Below, in pieces: positions 1 to 6,554 of a stretch of 6,567 nucleotides of DNA. The DNA comes from Candidatus Eiseniibacteriota bacterium. Its GTDB lineage: Bacteria > Joyebacterota > Joyebacteria > Joyebacterales > Joyebacteraceae. Position 1 is the first letter of the stretch. Each line of letters begins with the position of its first letter. The stretch is taken from NCBI GenBank assembly GCA_030638405.1, contig DAOWER010000307.1, positions 1 to 6,567 on the forward strand, written 5' to 3'. The position numbers and the translations under genes were made by a program. The notes under the pieces are model-generated. The model was not told the origin of the DNA, did no database searches, and saw nothing but the letters and a program-made list of their open reading frames with translations.

Positions 1-526
1 CATCAGTGAGTTTCGATCGGAGTATCGCCAGCGCGCCCATGCGCGTCGATGGCCGCTTGCCCTTCCATTCCACGGTCGACATCGGGTTGTACCCGAACGC
101 CGCCTTGATGCCGGCGCGCGCGACGAGCGCGTCCGTCGTGTTCTTCGCGTAGTGCCTGATGACGGCCGAGAGTCCACCGATGATGTTCCCGCTCCCTGGC
201 AGCACGCACGAATAGAGCACGCCCGCCTCGACCGCGTCCCTGAGCGCCGAGTCGTCCATCTGGACGGAGTCCAGAGCGTCGGGAACCGCGAGGATGGAGT
301 CCATGTGCTCGTTGGCCTCGGCCTCCGCGCCCGGCTCACCCGCGCGGACCATCGCGATGTGGCTGTGCGGGTCGACGAACGCCGGCGTCACCACGGGGAA
401 CCTGCCCAGGAGTTTGCCCTTCTTCTCCTTGGACACGCCCACCATCTTCTTTCCGTTGAACACCACGTAGGCGTCGTCCACCACTCTCTTGCCGGTGTAG
501 ATCTTCTTCCCGCGAACGCAGTTCAT
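1..526 (-). CDS. amidohydrolase family protein, N-terminal part (continues past the left edge)
   Basis: The first 175 codons of a metal-dependent hydrolase of the amidohydrolase superfamily (imidazolonepropionase-like, COG1228 type); the gene runs off the window with no stop. Visible: an N-terminal beta-sandwich segment (GKKIYTG, then VVFNGKKMVGVS); the metal-binding HxH in VDPHSHIA, with H54 and H56; a glutamate-rich stretch near 64-74; and PGSGNIIGG at 110-118, typical of a COG1228 subgroup. The remaining metal ligands, including the later histidines and aspartate, lie outside, so activity cannot be judged. Substrates of this subgroup are poorly defined. ATG at 526 is preferred because AAGGAG sits 6 nt upstream; an in-frame ATG at 544 would place that site inside the gene. 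It is separated by 75 nt from the iron-sulfur gene, more than any other gap here, and its link to redox functions is unclear. Confidence 0.88.
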   Translation of the reverse strand, partial: MNCVRGKKIYTGKRVVDDAYVVFNGKKMVGVSKEKKGKLLGRFPVVTPAFVDPHSHIAMVRAGEPGAEAEANEHMDSILAVPDALDSVQMDDSALRDAVEAGVLYSCVLPGSGNIIGGLSAVIRHYAKNTTDALVARAGIKAAFGYNPMSTVEWKGKRPSTRMGALAILRSKLTD

Positions 527-532
527 CGATTG

Positions 533-538
533 CTCCTT
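533..538 (-). promoter_or_regulatory. ribosome binding site of the amidohydrolase gene
   Basis: AAGGAG on the minus strand, 6 nt before the ATG at 526. It favours this start over the in-frame ATG at 544, for which no comparable purine-rich site is visible. Confidence 0.75.
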
Positions 539-556
539 GCGCATGGCTGCTGTGGC

Positions 557-572
557 CCGGGGCGTTGCCCGG
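557..572 (-). other. short GC hairpin in the spacer before the amidohydrolase gene
   Basis: The widest intergenic gap of the window (527-601) contains an inverted repeat: a 5-bp stem CCGGG/CCCGG with a 6-nt loop. It has no T-tract after it, so it is not a convincing intrinsic terminator. It could be an mRNA structure between the iron-sulfur and amidohydrolase genes, or chance in GC-rich DNA. Confidence 0.3.
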
Positions 573-601
573 TGCTTCCGTGTCAGCAGATCCAGGTGCT
601 G

Positions 602-1873
602 TCAGTGGGCCGCCCGCGCCGCGCCCACGACGCACGCGGAGAGTTCGGCGTAGCCCTTCACGACGTCCTCCGCGAACGCCATGCAGGTCGGAGAACCGCA
701 CGCCCCGCAGTCGATCTTGGGCAACGACGCGTAGATCTCGTCCCGCTCCTTCACCTTGGCGATGGCTCTGGCGATGTCGGGATCGAGCGGGCTCAGCGCC
801 CTGGGAGCGATGGGACTCTCAATGCTGAAGAATCCCGAGCGATACAGCCGCTCCGCGCGATGCTCGTGCCGCGCGATGTTGTGCCCGAATTTCTGGGCGA
901 GTCTGATGGTCCTGCTCCTGGCAACGTAGACGTTCTCCACCGCCAGTGACCCACCTATGCAGCCACCCAGACAGGCGGCGGCCTCGATGAACTCAACGTT
1001 CCTGAGCTTCGAGTTCTCGATGTCGTCCAGGAGCTTCGTGACATCGCTCATTCCTGAGACCGCGATCCACCTCTTCGTCTCGAGAAGCCCCGTGATCGCG
1101 CCCAGGCTGGACCAGCCGGGACCGTACGTGATGTCATCGAAGAGCTCGTCCTTGATCTTGCTATCGGGTTCGGAAACGGCTTCCCTGAGCGCGGGGTAGA
1201 TCTCGGAAATGGCGATCGCCGTGTCCAGCGCGGACTTCGTTCCCTCCGCGGGCTGCCGAATCGACACAACCTTGGCGGGACACGACGTGATGTAGACGGC
1301 CTCCACTTCCGACTCGGAGATCCCGTTCTCTCTGGCGAGCTTCCGCTTCGCCTCGCGGGCGGTCATCTCCCTGGGAACCTGCAGCGGGAGGACATTCTCG
1401 GTGAGCTCCGGGTACTTCACCTGTATTAGCCTGACGACGGCCGGACAGAAGCTGGAGATGATGGGCCACCGCCCCGTGTGTTCCTTCAGGTACGAGCGGG
1501 TCGCGAGGGTGGCCCAATCACAGGCCTTGGCCACATCGAAGACGTGGTCGAAGCCTATCTGCAGGAGCCCGCGGAGAATCCGCCTCGGGCTGACCTCCGA
1601 GGGAAACTGGGAGTAGAGCACCGGCGAGGGAATCGCCACGCGGAGCTTGCCCTTCCTCGGTGTGCCCTCGAGCGTGTCGGCAAGAGGGACGAAGGCCCCG
1701 TGAGGACACGCCGTAATGCACTCGCCACAATCGACACAGAGCTCGCTGATGAAGTGTGCCTTGCCGTCCTTGACCCGTATGGCGTCAGTAGGACAGGCGC
1801 GGAGACACTTCATCCGGCCGTGGCACGCCTCCTGATTCACTTCGTGCGCGTGGTAGTACTTGTAGGTTGCCAT
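602..1873 (-). CDS. iron-sulfur protein with non-catalytic [FeFe]-hydrogenase large-subunit C-terminal domain
   Basis: A 423-aa cytoplasmic electron-transfer or sensory protein. Residues 17-57 hold two ferredoxin motifs: C17, C23, C27 with Arg at 20 where a cysteine is usual, and a complete C46, C49, C52, C56 set. Residues about 78-345 match the hydrogenase large-subunit C-terminal domain. The three H-cluster loops are recognisable: SSFCP at 140-144, TSCPAK at 196-201 and CLGGCIGG at 301-308. All four cysteines that would hold the cubane are kept (C143, C198, C301, C305). The proton-transfer cysteine of the TSCCP loop is Phe142, and the Met and Glu positions of the second and third loops are replaced, so H2 catalysis is unlikely. 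Residues 389-414 (C389, C392, C397, C414) form a C-terminal 4Fe-4S domain of the PF04060 type. Some relatives carry a PAS domain after this; none is seen here. The ribosome site GAGGT overlaps the upstream TGA. It is best viewed as a redox or H2 sensor candidate. Confidence 0.9.
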   Translation of the reverse strand: MATYKYYHAHEVNQEACHGRMKCLRACPTDAIRVKDGKAHFISELCVDCGECITACPHGAFVPLADTLEGTPRKGKLRVAIPSPVLYSQFPSEVSPRRILRGLLQIGFDHVFDVAKACDWATLATRSYLKEHTGRWPIISSFCPAVVRLIQVKYPELTENVLPLQVPREMTAREAKRKLARENGISESEVEAVYITSCPAKVVSIRQPAEGTKSALDTAIAISEIYPALREAVSEPDSKIKDELFDDITYGPGWSSLGAITGLLETKRWIAVSGMSDVTKLLDDIENSKLRNVEFIEAAACLGGCIGGSLAVENVYVARSRTIRLAQKFGHNIARHEHRAERLYRSGFFSIESPIAPRALSPLDPDIARAIAKVKERDEIYASLPKIDCGACGSPTCMAFAEDVVKGYAELSACVVGAARAAH

Positions 1874-1879
1874 CGCAGA

Positions 1880-1884
1880 ACCTC
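1880..1884 (-). promoter_or_regulatory. ribosome binding site of the iron-sulfur gene, overlapping the upstream stop
   Basis: GAGGT on the minus strand, 6 nt before the ATG at 1873. Its first two bases are the last two of the TGA that ends the RsbW-like gene, so termination and initiation share bases. Confidence 0.65.
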
Positions 1885-2323
1885 ACTGAGGGGCCAGCAC
1901 CTTGATCCTCACAATCGTCCCCACACCGACCTCCGATGTCACTTCGAGGTCGTCTGAGTTCTTCTTGATGTTCGGGAGACCCATGCCCGCTCCGAAACCC
2001 ATCTCCCTGATCTCATCGGTGGCGGTGGAGTAGCCCTCCCGCATCGCCTGCTCGATGTCGGCGATGCCCCTCCCCTGATCCTCGAGAGTCACGGTTATCG
2101 CCGCGGGTGTCACCTCGAACGTCACCGTCGCACGGTCGGCATAGACCACGACGTTCATCTCGGCTTCGTAGGTGGCTATCGCGACGCGACGAACGACGTC
2201 GGGCGGAAAACCGATCTGCTTGAGCATCGACTTGATGGTGGTGGACACACTGCCCGCGCGCCCGAAGTCGCGGCCGGTGACGCTGAACTGCTCCTTCAGC
2301 ACGATATCGCGTTCGCCGGTCAT
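1883..2323 (-). CDS. RsbW/SpoIIAB-type serine kinase-like ATP-binding protein
   Basis: A 146-aa GHKL-fold ATPase of the anti-sigma factor serine/threonine kinase class. These proteins bind ATP, often phosphorylate a serine on a STAS-domain partner, and may hold a sigma factor. Visible motifs: the N-box E53-x3-N57-x3-Y61, with the glutamate and asparagine needed for catalysis and magnesium binding; the G1 box DQGRGI at 82-87; and the G2 region GAGMGLPNIK at 111-120. The length is normal for a single-domain family member, so it appears complete and kinase-competent. It overlaps the DRTGG gene by 4 nt (ATGA) and has a GAGGAGT ribosome site just upstream. Its TGA is embedded in the ribosome site of the next gene. 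No STAS protein or sigma factor is encoded in the window, so its substrate is unknown. Lying between a DRTGG protein and a hydrogenase-domain iron-sulfur protein, it is more likely to relay a redox or metabolic signal than a general stress signal; that is inference. Confidence 0.9.
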   Translation of the reverse strand: MTGERDIVLKEQFSVTGRDFGRAGSVSTTIKSMLKQIGFPPDVVRRVAIATYEAEMNVVVYADRATVTFEVTPAAITVTLEDQGRGIADIEQAMREGYSTATDEIREMGFGAGMGLPNIKKNSDDLEVTSEVGVGTIVRIKVLAPQ

Positions 2324-2682
2324 TGCGACTCCTCGACGCTGCTTCCGGGAAGGAGTCCCTTCTCGAATATCCGGCCGCAGGCCTCGAACATGGCGAGGTC
2401 ACACGCGAGAACCGGAATGCCCTTCTGCTTCGCCAGCTCCACCGTACCGTTCTCGGGCCGCTTACCGCGCACGTATGCGACGGCCGCGACGTCGGCGACG
2501 TCGGCGGTCATGATGGACTGTGCGTTCGTAAGCCCTGTGAGAAGAAGGACCCTGGGCGAACCGAACGCGAGCACGTCACTCATGAGATCGGATGCGCATA
2601 CGCCGGCTATCTCCATGTCGGCCTGCTCTTCACCGCTGATGAACGTGGCTCCGAGAACCGTGGCTGCTTCCCTAAGCTTCAT
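2320..2682 (-). CDS. stand-alone DRTGG-domain protein
   Basis: A 120-aa single-domain protein that I recognise as DRTGG-like from its overall pattern: an N-terminal LREAATVLGA helix, ASDLMSDVLAF at 30-40, the hydrophobic strand VLLLTG at 45-50, a central alternating strand and helix region near 60-72, KGIPVL at 87-92 and a helix at 95-106. The literal letters of the domain name are not visible as a contiguous motif. DRTGG domains occur as regulatory parts of phosphotransacetylases and CBS-domain proteins; short stand-alone versions are found, from memory, near [FeFe]-hydrogenase and RsbW-like genes. No catalytic residue set, signal peptide or membrane segment is visible, so it is probably a cytoplasmic ligand-sensing or adaptor protein. 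Its start overlaps the HdrA-like gene by 11 nt, with a strong GAGGGGG ribosome site inside that gene, and its TGA overlaps the next ATG as ATGA, suggesting translational coupling. Ligand and partner are unknown. Confidence 0.85.
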   Translation of the reverse strand: MKLREAATVLGATFISGEEQADMEIAGVCASDLMSDVLAFGSPRVLLLTGLTNAQSIMTADVADVAAVAYVRGKRPENGTVELAKQKGIPVLACDLAMFEACGRIFEKGLLPGSSVEESQ

Positions 2683-5089
2683 CGTACCCCCTCTTCAAGA
2701 ACAGACATGCCTTTCCCGCGGCGGCCTGGGCCTGCAGGACACGCTCATGCACGGCGGCCGGACCGCAGGCTCGGCCGCACGCGTAGATGTGAAGGTCTCC
2801 CGAATCGCCGGCGACAGCGCCCGCGCACGTGAAGAAGCCGTCGGGGGCCAGCTCCACTCCGGCGACTCCGGCCAGCTGGGCCGTCGCCGCGGACGGCTCG
2901 ACTCCCGTCGAGAGAACAACGAGGTCGGGCTCGAGAGCGACCGCGTTGCCACCGGTGTCGGTGGCGCTCACGGCGGGCTTCCCGTCCTCTGTGACCTCGA
3001 CGCTGGCCGTGACCTCGACGAAGCCGACCCCCTGGTCGATGGCCTCCGAGAGGAGTTCCTCGTCGAATCCCCACACCCGAATGCCCCTGTGCAGAATGGT
3101 CACCTCGCAGTCGTTATCCTCACTCTTCAGTCGCAGGGCGTTTCGAAGAGCGTCCGAGCAGCACGTTCTGCTGCAGTACGGATGCTCGTCGTTTCTTGAC
3201 CCGACGCACTGGACCATGACGACCTTCCCCCAGCCGGTGCGCCCTGCGCCGAGTGAGGCTGCCAGCTCTGCCTGCGTCAGGACGGGACCGCTTCCCGCAC
3301 CGGCTCGACCGGGCGGTGCGTGGTCGGTCGCCCCGGTGGAGGCGATCAGCGCGCCGTGTGCGACCTTCGGACCGGAGCCGGGACCGTCGATCGTCGGGAG
3401 GAAGCCTCCTTCGGCCGGCTCGATCGCGGAGACCGTCGATTTCAGCCGCACGTCAACAAGCGGATCGGAGGACACGCTCTCCGCAAGGGCGCTCCACTGT
3501 GCGAGGAGATCGGAGTCGGACGCGATCCGGGGCGTCGCAGTTCCTCCCAGCGAGTCCGCAGGTTCGACGAGTGTGACGGGAATGCCGTGCGCGGCCACCT
3601 CCCCCGCAGCGGTCAGGCCGGCCAGTCCGCCTCCTGCAACGAGCACTCGCTGCTCCGGTCGCGCCGTAGCGCGGGGCCGGGCCTCCTCCCGGCCGGCGAG
3701 CCGCTCGCCGACTCGTGACGCGACCTCGGAGGCAGTGTGCCCGGGGTCGACGCCGACCACACCGACCTCGCCCGCCGAGGGAAATCCCGCGGCGAACCGC
3801 TCATTCAGGAGCGCGCCGTGCGTGCGTGGGTAGCATCCGACAACAAGAACGCGGGCGTTGCTCAGACCTCCGGCAAGATCACGGAGACGGCGTAGTGAAT
3901 CGCGGCCGCAGGCCAATGTCAGACTGACCGCCAGCGTGACGCCGTCAAGCCTGCCGACCTCGCGAACGAGCTCTCCCGGAGCGAGAGCAGAGACGCTCAA
4001 CCCCTGCTCGCAGACACAGACGAGCGCGGGAGTGCCGGCCGGTATTCCGCTGACCTCGTCCGGGACAGAGCCCGCAGCCTTCTCCTCTATCGCCTCGCCC
4101 GACTTCACGTAGTCGTCACTCCTGGATGCCGCGGCCGCTGCGGCCGCCCCCGCGCTCGCGGCGCCCAGGTGATCGACGGGACGGACGCACGAGCCCGCGG
4201 CGAGCACGCCCTCAGCGCTCGTGGCGACGGGCACGAGCGTGTCGGTGGACACAAACCCGAACTTGTTCGCGTCGGCACGGAACCGCCGGGTCAAGCCACG
4301 AGTGGCGTCAGACGCGGTGCGCCCGACCGACAGAACGACGAGATCGAATTCCTCCTCGGTGTCGCCCGCGCCGGTATCGTAGGTCACTGTCACGGGACCT
4401 TCGCAATCGCTTCCCGCGACTCCCGTGACCATCGCCATGACGAGCGCGGGACCCTCACCCCTCTCGGCCGCGCGGTAGAGCTCCTCCCCGCGGCGTCCGA
4501 CCGGTCGCATCCCCCTGTGGTAGATGGTGACGGCGACGTCGTCCAGCTTCTCACGGAATCTGGAAGCCAGCTCCAGCGCGTCAGTGCAGCAGACAGACGA
4601 GCAGTAGTCCGCGCCTATCCCCTCTTCGCGGGAGCCTACGCACTGGATGAAGGCGACCCGCCTGGGGAACATCCCGTCGCCGGGCCGAAGCGGCAGTCCG
4701 GCGTACGGCCCGGTCGGGCTGAGCATCCGCTCGAGCTCAGCCGTCGTGACAACATTCATGCTGGACTCGTAGCCCAGCTCGGGCTTTCTCGACGCGTCGA
4801 AGGAGGAAGAGCCCGTTGCGATAACGACCTCGTCGAACGTGATCCTCGCGACCTCGGGCTCCTGATCGTAGACGATGGCGTCGCGGTCACACTCCGCCAG
4901 ACACAGACCACACCCGATGCAGCGCCTGCAGCTCAGGCACCTGGCAGCTTCGGCGAGAGCCAGTTCCTCGTCGAAACCAAGATCGACCTCCGCGAAGCTC
5001 AGATGGCGCTCTTCGAGCGCGAGCTCCGGCATCCTCGTGCGGGGCGTCGGTATATCGTCGAACTCGGGTATGAACTTCGGCTTCTTCAT
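2672..5089 (-). CDS. HdrA-like double-module iron-sulfur flavoprotein
   Basis: A large (805 aa) relative of heterodisulfide reductase subunit A, the flavin and iron-sulfur subunit of electron-bifurcating complexes; probably the electron hub of this operon. Residues 20-67 resemble the tail of GltD-like proteins, with six cysteines at 51, 54, 57, 60, 63 and 67. Residues about 85-325 match the distal half of HdrA: VIATG at 89-93, QCVGSR at 149-154, then C163 and C167/C168, EFDLVVLSVG near 247-256, and an FAD-closing GVLAAGSC segment near 294-301. Residues about 355-430 resemble the HdrA N-terminal domain (C358, C360, C394, and GCYPRTH at 418-424). Residues 481-805 form a second flavin module: GGGLAG at 486-491, QCVGSR at 627-632, C639, C643/C644, and CGRACG at 771-776. 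Only the second module has a GxGxxG motif and only the first has a ferredoxin segment. GGAG lies 4 nt before ATG inside the end of the upstream gene; the 3' end overlaps the DRTGG gene by 11 nt. The exact partners are inferred. Confidence 0.9.
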   Translation of the reverse strand: MKKPKFIPEFDDIPTPRTRMPELALEERHLSFAEVDLGFDEELALAEAARCLSCRRCIGCGLCLAECDRDAIVYDQEPEVARITFDEVVIATGSSSFDASRKPELGYESSMNVVTTAELERMLSPTGPYAGLPLRPGDGMFPRRVAFIQCVGSREEGIGADYCSSVCCTDALELASRFREKLDDVAVTIYHRGMRPVGRRGEELYRAAERGEGPALVMAMVTGVAGSDCEGPVTVTYDTGAGDTEEEFDLVVLSVGRTASDATRGLTRRFRADANKFGFVSTDTLVPVATSAEGVLAAGSCVRPVDHLGAASAGAAAAAAASRSDDYVKSGEAIEEKAAGSVPDEVSGIPAGTPALVCVCEQGLSVSALAPGELVREVGRLDGVTLAVSLTLACGRDSLRRLRDLAGGLSNARVLVVGCYPRTHGALLNERFAAGFPSAGEVGVVGVDPGHTASEVASRVGERLAGREEARPRATARPEQRVLVAGGGLAGLTAAGEVAAHGIPVTLVEPADSLGGTATPRIASDSDLLAQWSALAESVSSDPLVDVRLKSTVSAIEPAEGGFLPTIDGPGSGPKVAHGALIASTGATDHAPPGRAGAGSGPVLTQAELAASLGAGRTGWGKVVMVQCVGSRNDEHPYCSRTCCSDALRNALRLKSEDNDCEVTILHRGIRVWGFDEELLSEAIDQGVGFVEVTASVEVTEDGKPAVSATDTGGNAVALEPDLVVLSTGVEPSAATAQLAGVAGVELAPDGFFTCAGAVAGDSGDLHIYACGRACGPAAVHERVLQAQAAAGKACLFLKRGYDEA
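2687..2693 (-). promoter_or_regulatory. ribosome binding site of the DRTGG gene, inside the HdrA-like coding region
   Basis: GAGGGGG on the minus strand, 4 nt before the ATG at 2682. It lies within the last codons of the HdrA-like gene, which supports the start that gives the 11-nt overlap and suggests that ribosomes finishing the upstream gene can reinitiate here. Confidence 0.7.
4131..4147. repeat. tandem GCGGCCGC octamers encoding an alanine tract
   Basis: Two copies of the palindromic octamer GCGGCCGC, separated by one base. They lie inside the HdrA-like gene and encode part of the alanine run at residues 315-321, which follows the first flavin module and leads into the linker. Best read as low-complexity coding sequence. 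Confidence 0.6.
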
Positions 5090-5090
5090 G

Positions 5091-6554
5091 TCACTCCGCG
5101 AGGTAGTCGATGATGCCTCTGGCCGCTCGGTGGCCGGCCTCGATGGCCCATATCACGGTCGAGGGCCCGGTGACGGCGTCGCCACCCGAGAAGATCCCCG
5201 GGACGTTGGTCGCACCGTTCGACTCATCGATGACGAACGAGTCCCATCTGGAGATCTCAAGCTCGGTGTCGTCGGGCAGGAAGGAGATGTCGGGACGCTG
5301 GCTGATGGCGGGGACGATGACGTCGGCGTCGATGACGAACTCCGAGCCCTCGATCGGCACGGGCCTGCGTCTCCCGCTCGCGTCCAGCTTGCCCAACTGC
5401 ATCCTCACGCACTCCATCCCGACGACCTTCCCGCTCTCCCCGAGTATGCGGGCGGGGGCAGCGAGGTAGCTGATCTTGACGCCCTCTTCCTGAGCCGCCT
5501 CGATCTCCCACGGGTTCGCGGGCATCTCCTTGATGGAGCGCCGGTAGACGATGTGAACCTCCTCGCACCCGACACGGAGCGCCGTGCGCGCCGCGTCGAT
5601 GGCGGAGTTGCCGCCGCCTATGACAATGACCTTGTCGCCCGGCTTCTCGTGGTTGCCCAGATTGACCTGTCGGAGAAAGATGATGCAGTCCATGAACCCC
5701 TCGAACTCGTCCTCGCCGGGCACCTTGAGCTTGAGGCCCTTGTGGGCGCCGATGCCGAGGAAGATGGCCTTGTACCCCTTCTTCTTGAGGTCCTCCAGCG
5801 TCAGGTCGGGGCCAACGCGCGTGTCGTAAAGGATCTCCACTCCCAGATTCTTGATGTAGTCCACCTCGAGTTCTATGACGTCACGCGGGAGCCTGTACTC
5901 GGGGATACCGAGATGGAGCATCCCGCCGGGCACGGGCGATGCCTCGAAGACCGTGGGCGTGAAGCCCGCCAGGGCAAGGTCGTGCGCTACCGTGAGCCCG
6001 GCGGGGCCGGCCCCGACGACGGCCACCTTCTCCTTCCGCGTCTTCCTGGGAGGCGTGGGCCAGGTGAGCTTGCCCTCACTGCGCAACGTAACCTCGTGAT
6101 CGGTGACGAACCGCTTGAGCGCGTCGATCGAGAGCGGCTGGTCCTGCCGCCCCCTGTTGCACGCGTCCTCGCAGGGGTGGTTGCACACTCTTCCGCAGAT
6201 CGCCGGGAGCGGGTTGCGCTCGCGGACGACGGCGAGCGCCTCCTGGTAGCTCCCCTCCGCGATGAGCCCGACGTAGCGCCTGATGTCTATGTGGACCGGG
6301 CATGCCTCCTGACACGCGGGCGTCTCGAGCTCGATGTTGGGCCTGGCCTCATGGAACGGCGAACTCGGCCAGTCGATGGCGGTCCGGAGCGTCAGCCCCT
6401 CATTGAAGCGGTCGTAGGGCTTGATGGGACATACGAGGACACACGCCCCGCAGTCATCGCAGTCCTCGGTGACGCGCGTCGGGCCCGTCCTGAGTGTCGC
6501 CTCGAACCCCTCCTCGAGACTGGAGACACCAGATACGCCGGTCGAGGTCATCAC
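5091..6554 (-). CDS. GltD/NfnB-like FAD-dependent NAD(P) oxidoreductase with N-terminal 4Fe-4S motif
   Basis: Likely a cytoplasmic flavoprotein passing electrons between NAD(P)H and iron-sulfur partners; a subunit of a larger redox complex rather than true glutamate synthase, as no glutamate synthase large subunit is present. Over 487 aa: one ferredoxin motif CxxCxxCxxxCP (C32, C35, C38, C42); the GltD N-terminal cysteines (C81, C85; C120, C124, C128, C132); FAD Rossmann motif GAGPAG at 181-186 followed by PGGML at 209; IPEYRLP at 217; second dinucleotide site GGGNSA at 313-318; YRRS at 337-340, where paired arginines in this family usually favour NADPH; C-terminal FAD motif GGDA at 457-460. 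The start is uncertain: GTG at 6554 or the adjacent ATG at 6551, both with only a weak GGA upstream, and the frame is open to the window edge, so the protein may be longer. It ends one base before the HdrA-like gene. A NADH-preferring variant cannot be excluded. Confidence 0.9.
   Translation of the reverse strand: MMTSTGVSGVSSLEEGFEATLRTGPTRVTEDCDDCGACVLVCPIKPYDRFNEGLTLRTAIDWPSSPFHEARPNIELETPACQEACPVHIDIRRYVGLIAEGSYQEALAVVRERNPLPAICGRVCNHPCEDACNRGRQDQPLSIDALKRFVTDHEVTLRSEGKLTWPTPPRKTRKEKVAVVGAGPAGLTVAHDLALAGFTPTVFEASPVPGGMLHLGIPEYRLPRDVIELEVDYIKNLGVEILYDTRVGPDLTLEDLKKKGYKAIFLGIGAHKGLKLKVPGEDEFEGFMDCIIFLRQVNLGNHEKPGDKVIVIGGGNSAIDAARTALRVGCEEVHIVYRRSIKEMPANPWEIEAAQEEGVKISYLAAPARILGESGKVVGMECVRMQLGKLDASGRRRPVPIEGSEFVIDADVIVPAISQRPDISFLPDDTELEISRWDSFVIDESNGATNVPGIFSGGDAVTGPSTVIWAIEAGHRAARGIIDYLAE

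Noticed and set aside
557..572. GC hairpin as an intrinsic terminator between the iron-sulfur gene and the amidohydrolase
   Set aside because: The stem is only 5 bp and no T-tract follows it on the minus strand.
152..949. Plus-strand open frame of 265 codons spanning two minus-strand genes
   Set aside because: It crosses the amidohydrolase and iron-sulfur genes antisense, its His/Arg/Val-rich composition is typical of a shadow frame, and no motif was seen.
602..1873. Active [FeFe]-hydrogenase
   Set aside because: The proton-transfer cysteine and the Met and Glu positions of the signature loops are replaced, although the cubane cysteines remain.
2487..2504. Two perfect tandem copies of the 9-mer CGACGTCGG
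   Set aside because: They lie within the DRTGG gene and encode a short DVADVA peptide repeat; only two copies, likely chance in coding sequence.
2829..3833. Long plus-strand open frame of 334 codons opposite the HdrA-like gene
   Set aside because: It is antisense to a strongly recognised gene, rich in Ser, Pro, Arg and Ala as expected from GC-rich shadow frames, and shows no family motif.
2672..5089. A methanogen-type heterodisulfide reductase, implying an archaeal source
   Set aside because: HdrA-like proteins are widespread in anaerobic bacteria, no HdrB or HdrC is present, and the RsbW-like kinase and Shine-Dalgarno pattern suit a bacterium.
5088..5097. Sequencing frameshift splitting one GltD-HdrA fusion gene
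   Set aside because: A clean TGA, an upstream GGAG and an ATG at a sensible spacing fit a real gene boundary; it cannot be fully excluded without reads or homologs.
4169..5113. Plus-strand open frame of 314 codons
   Set aside because: Antisense to the HdrA-like gene, of biased composition and without recognisable domains; explained by GC-rich codon use on the other strand.
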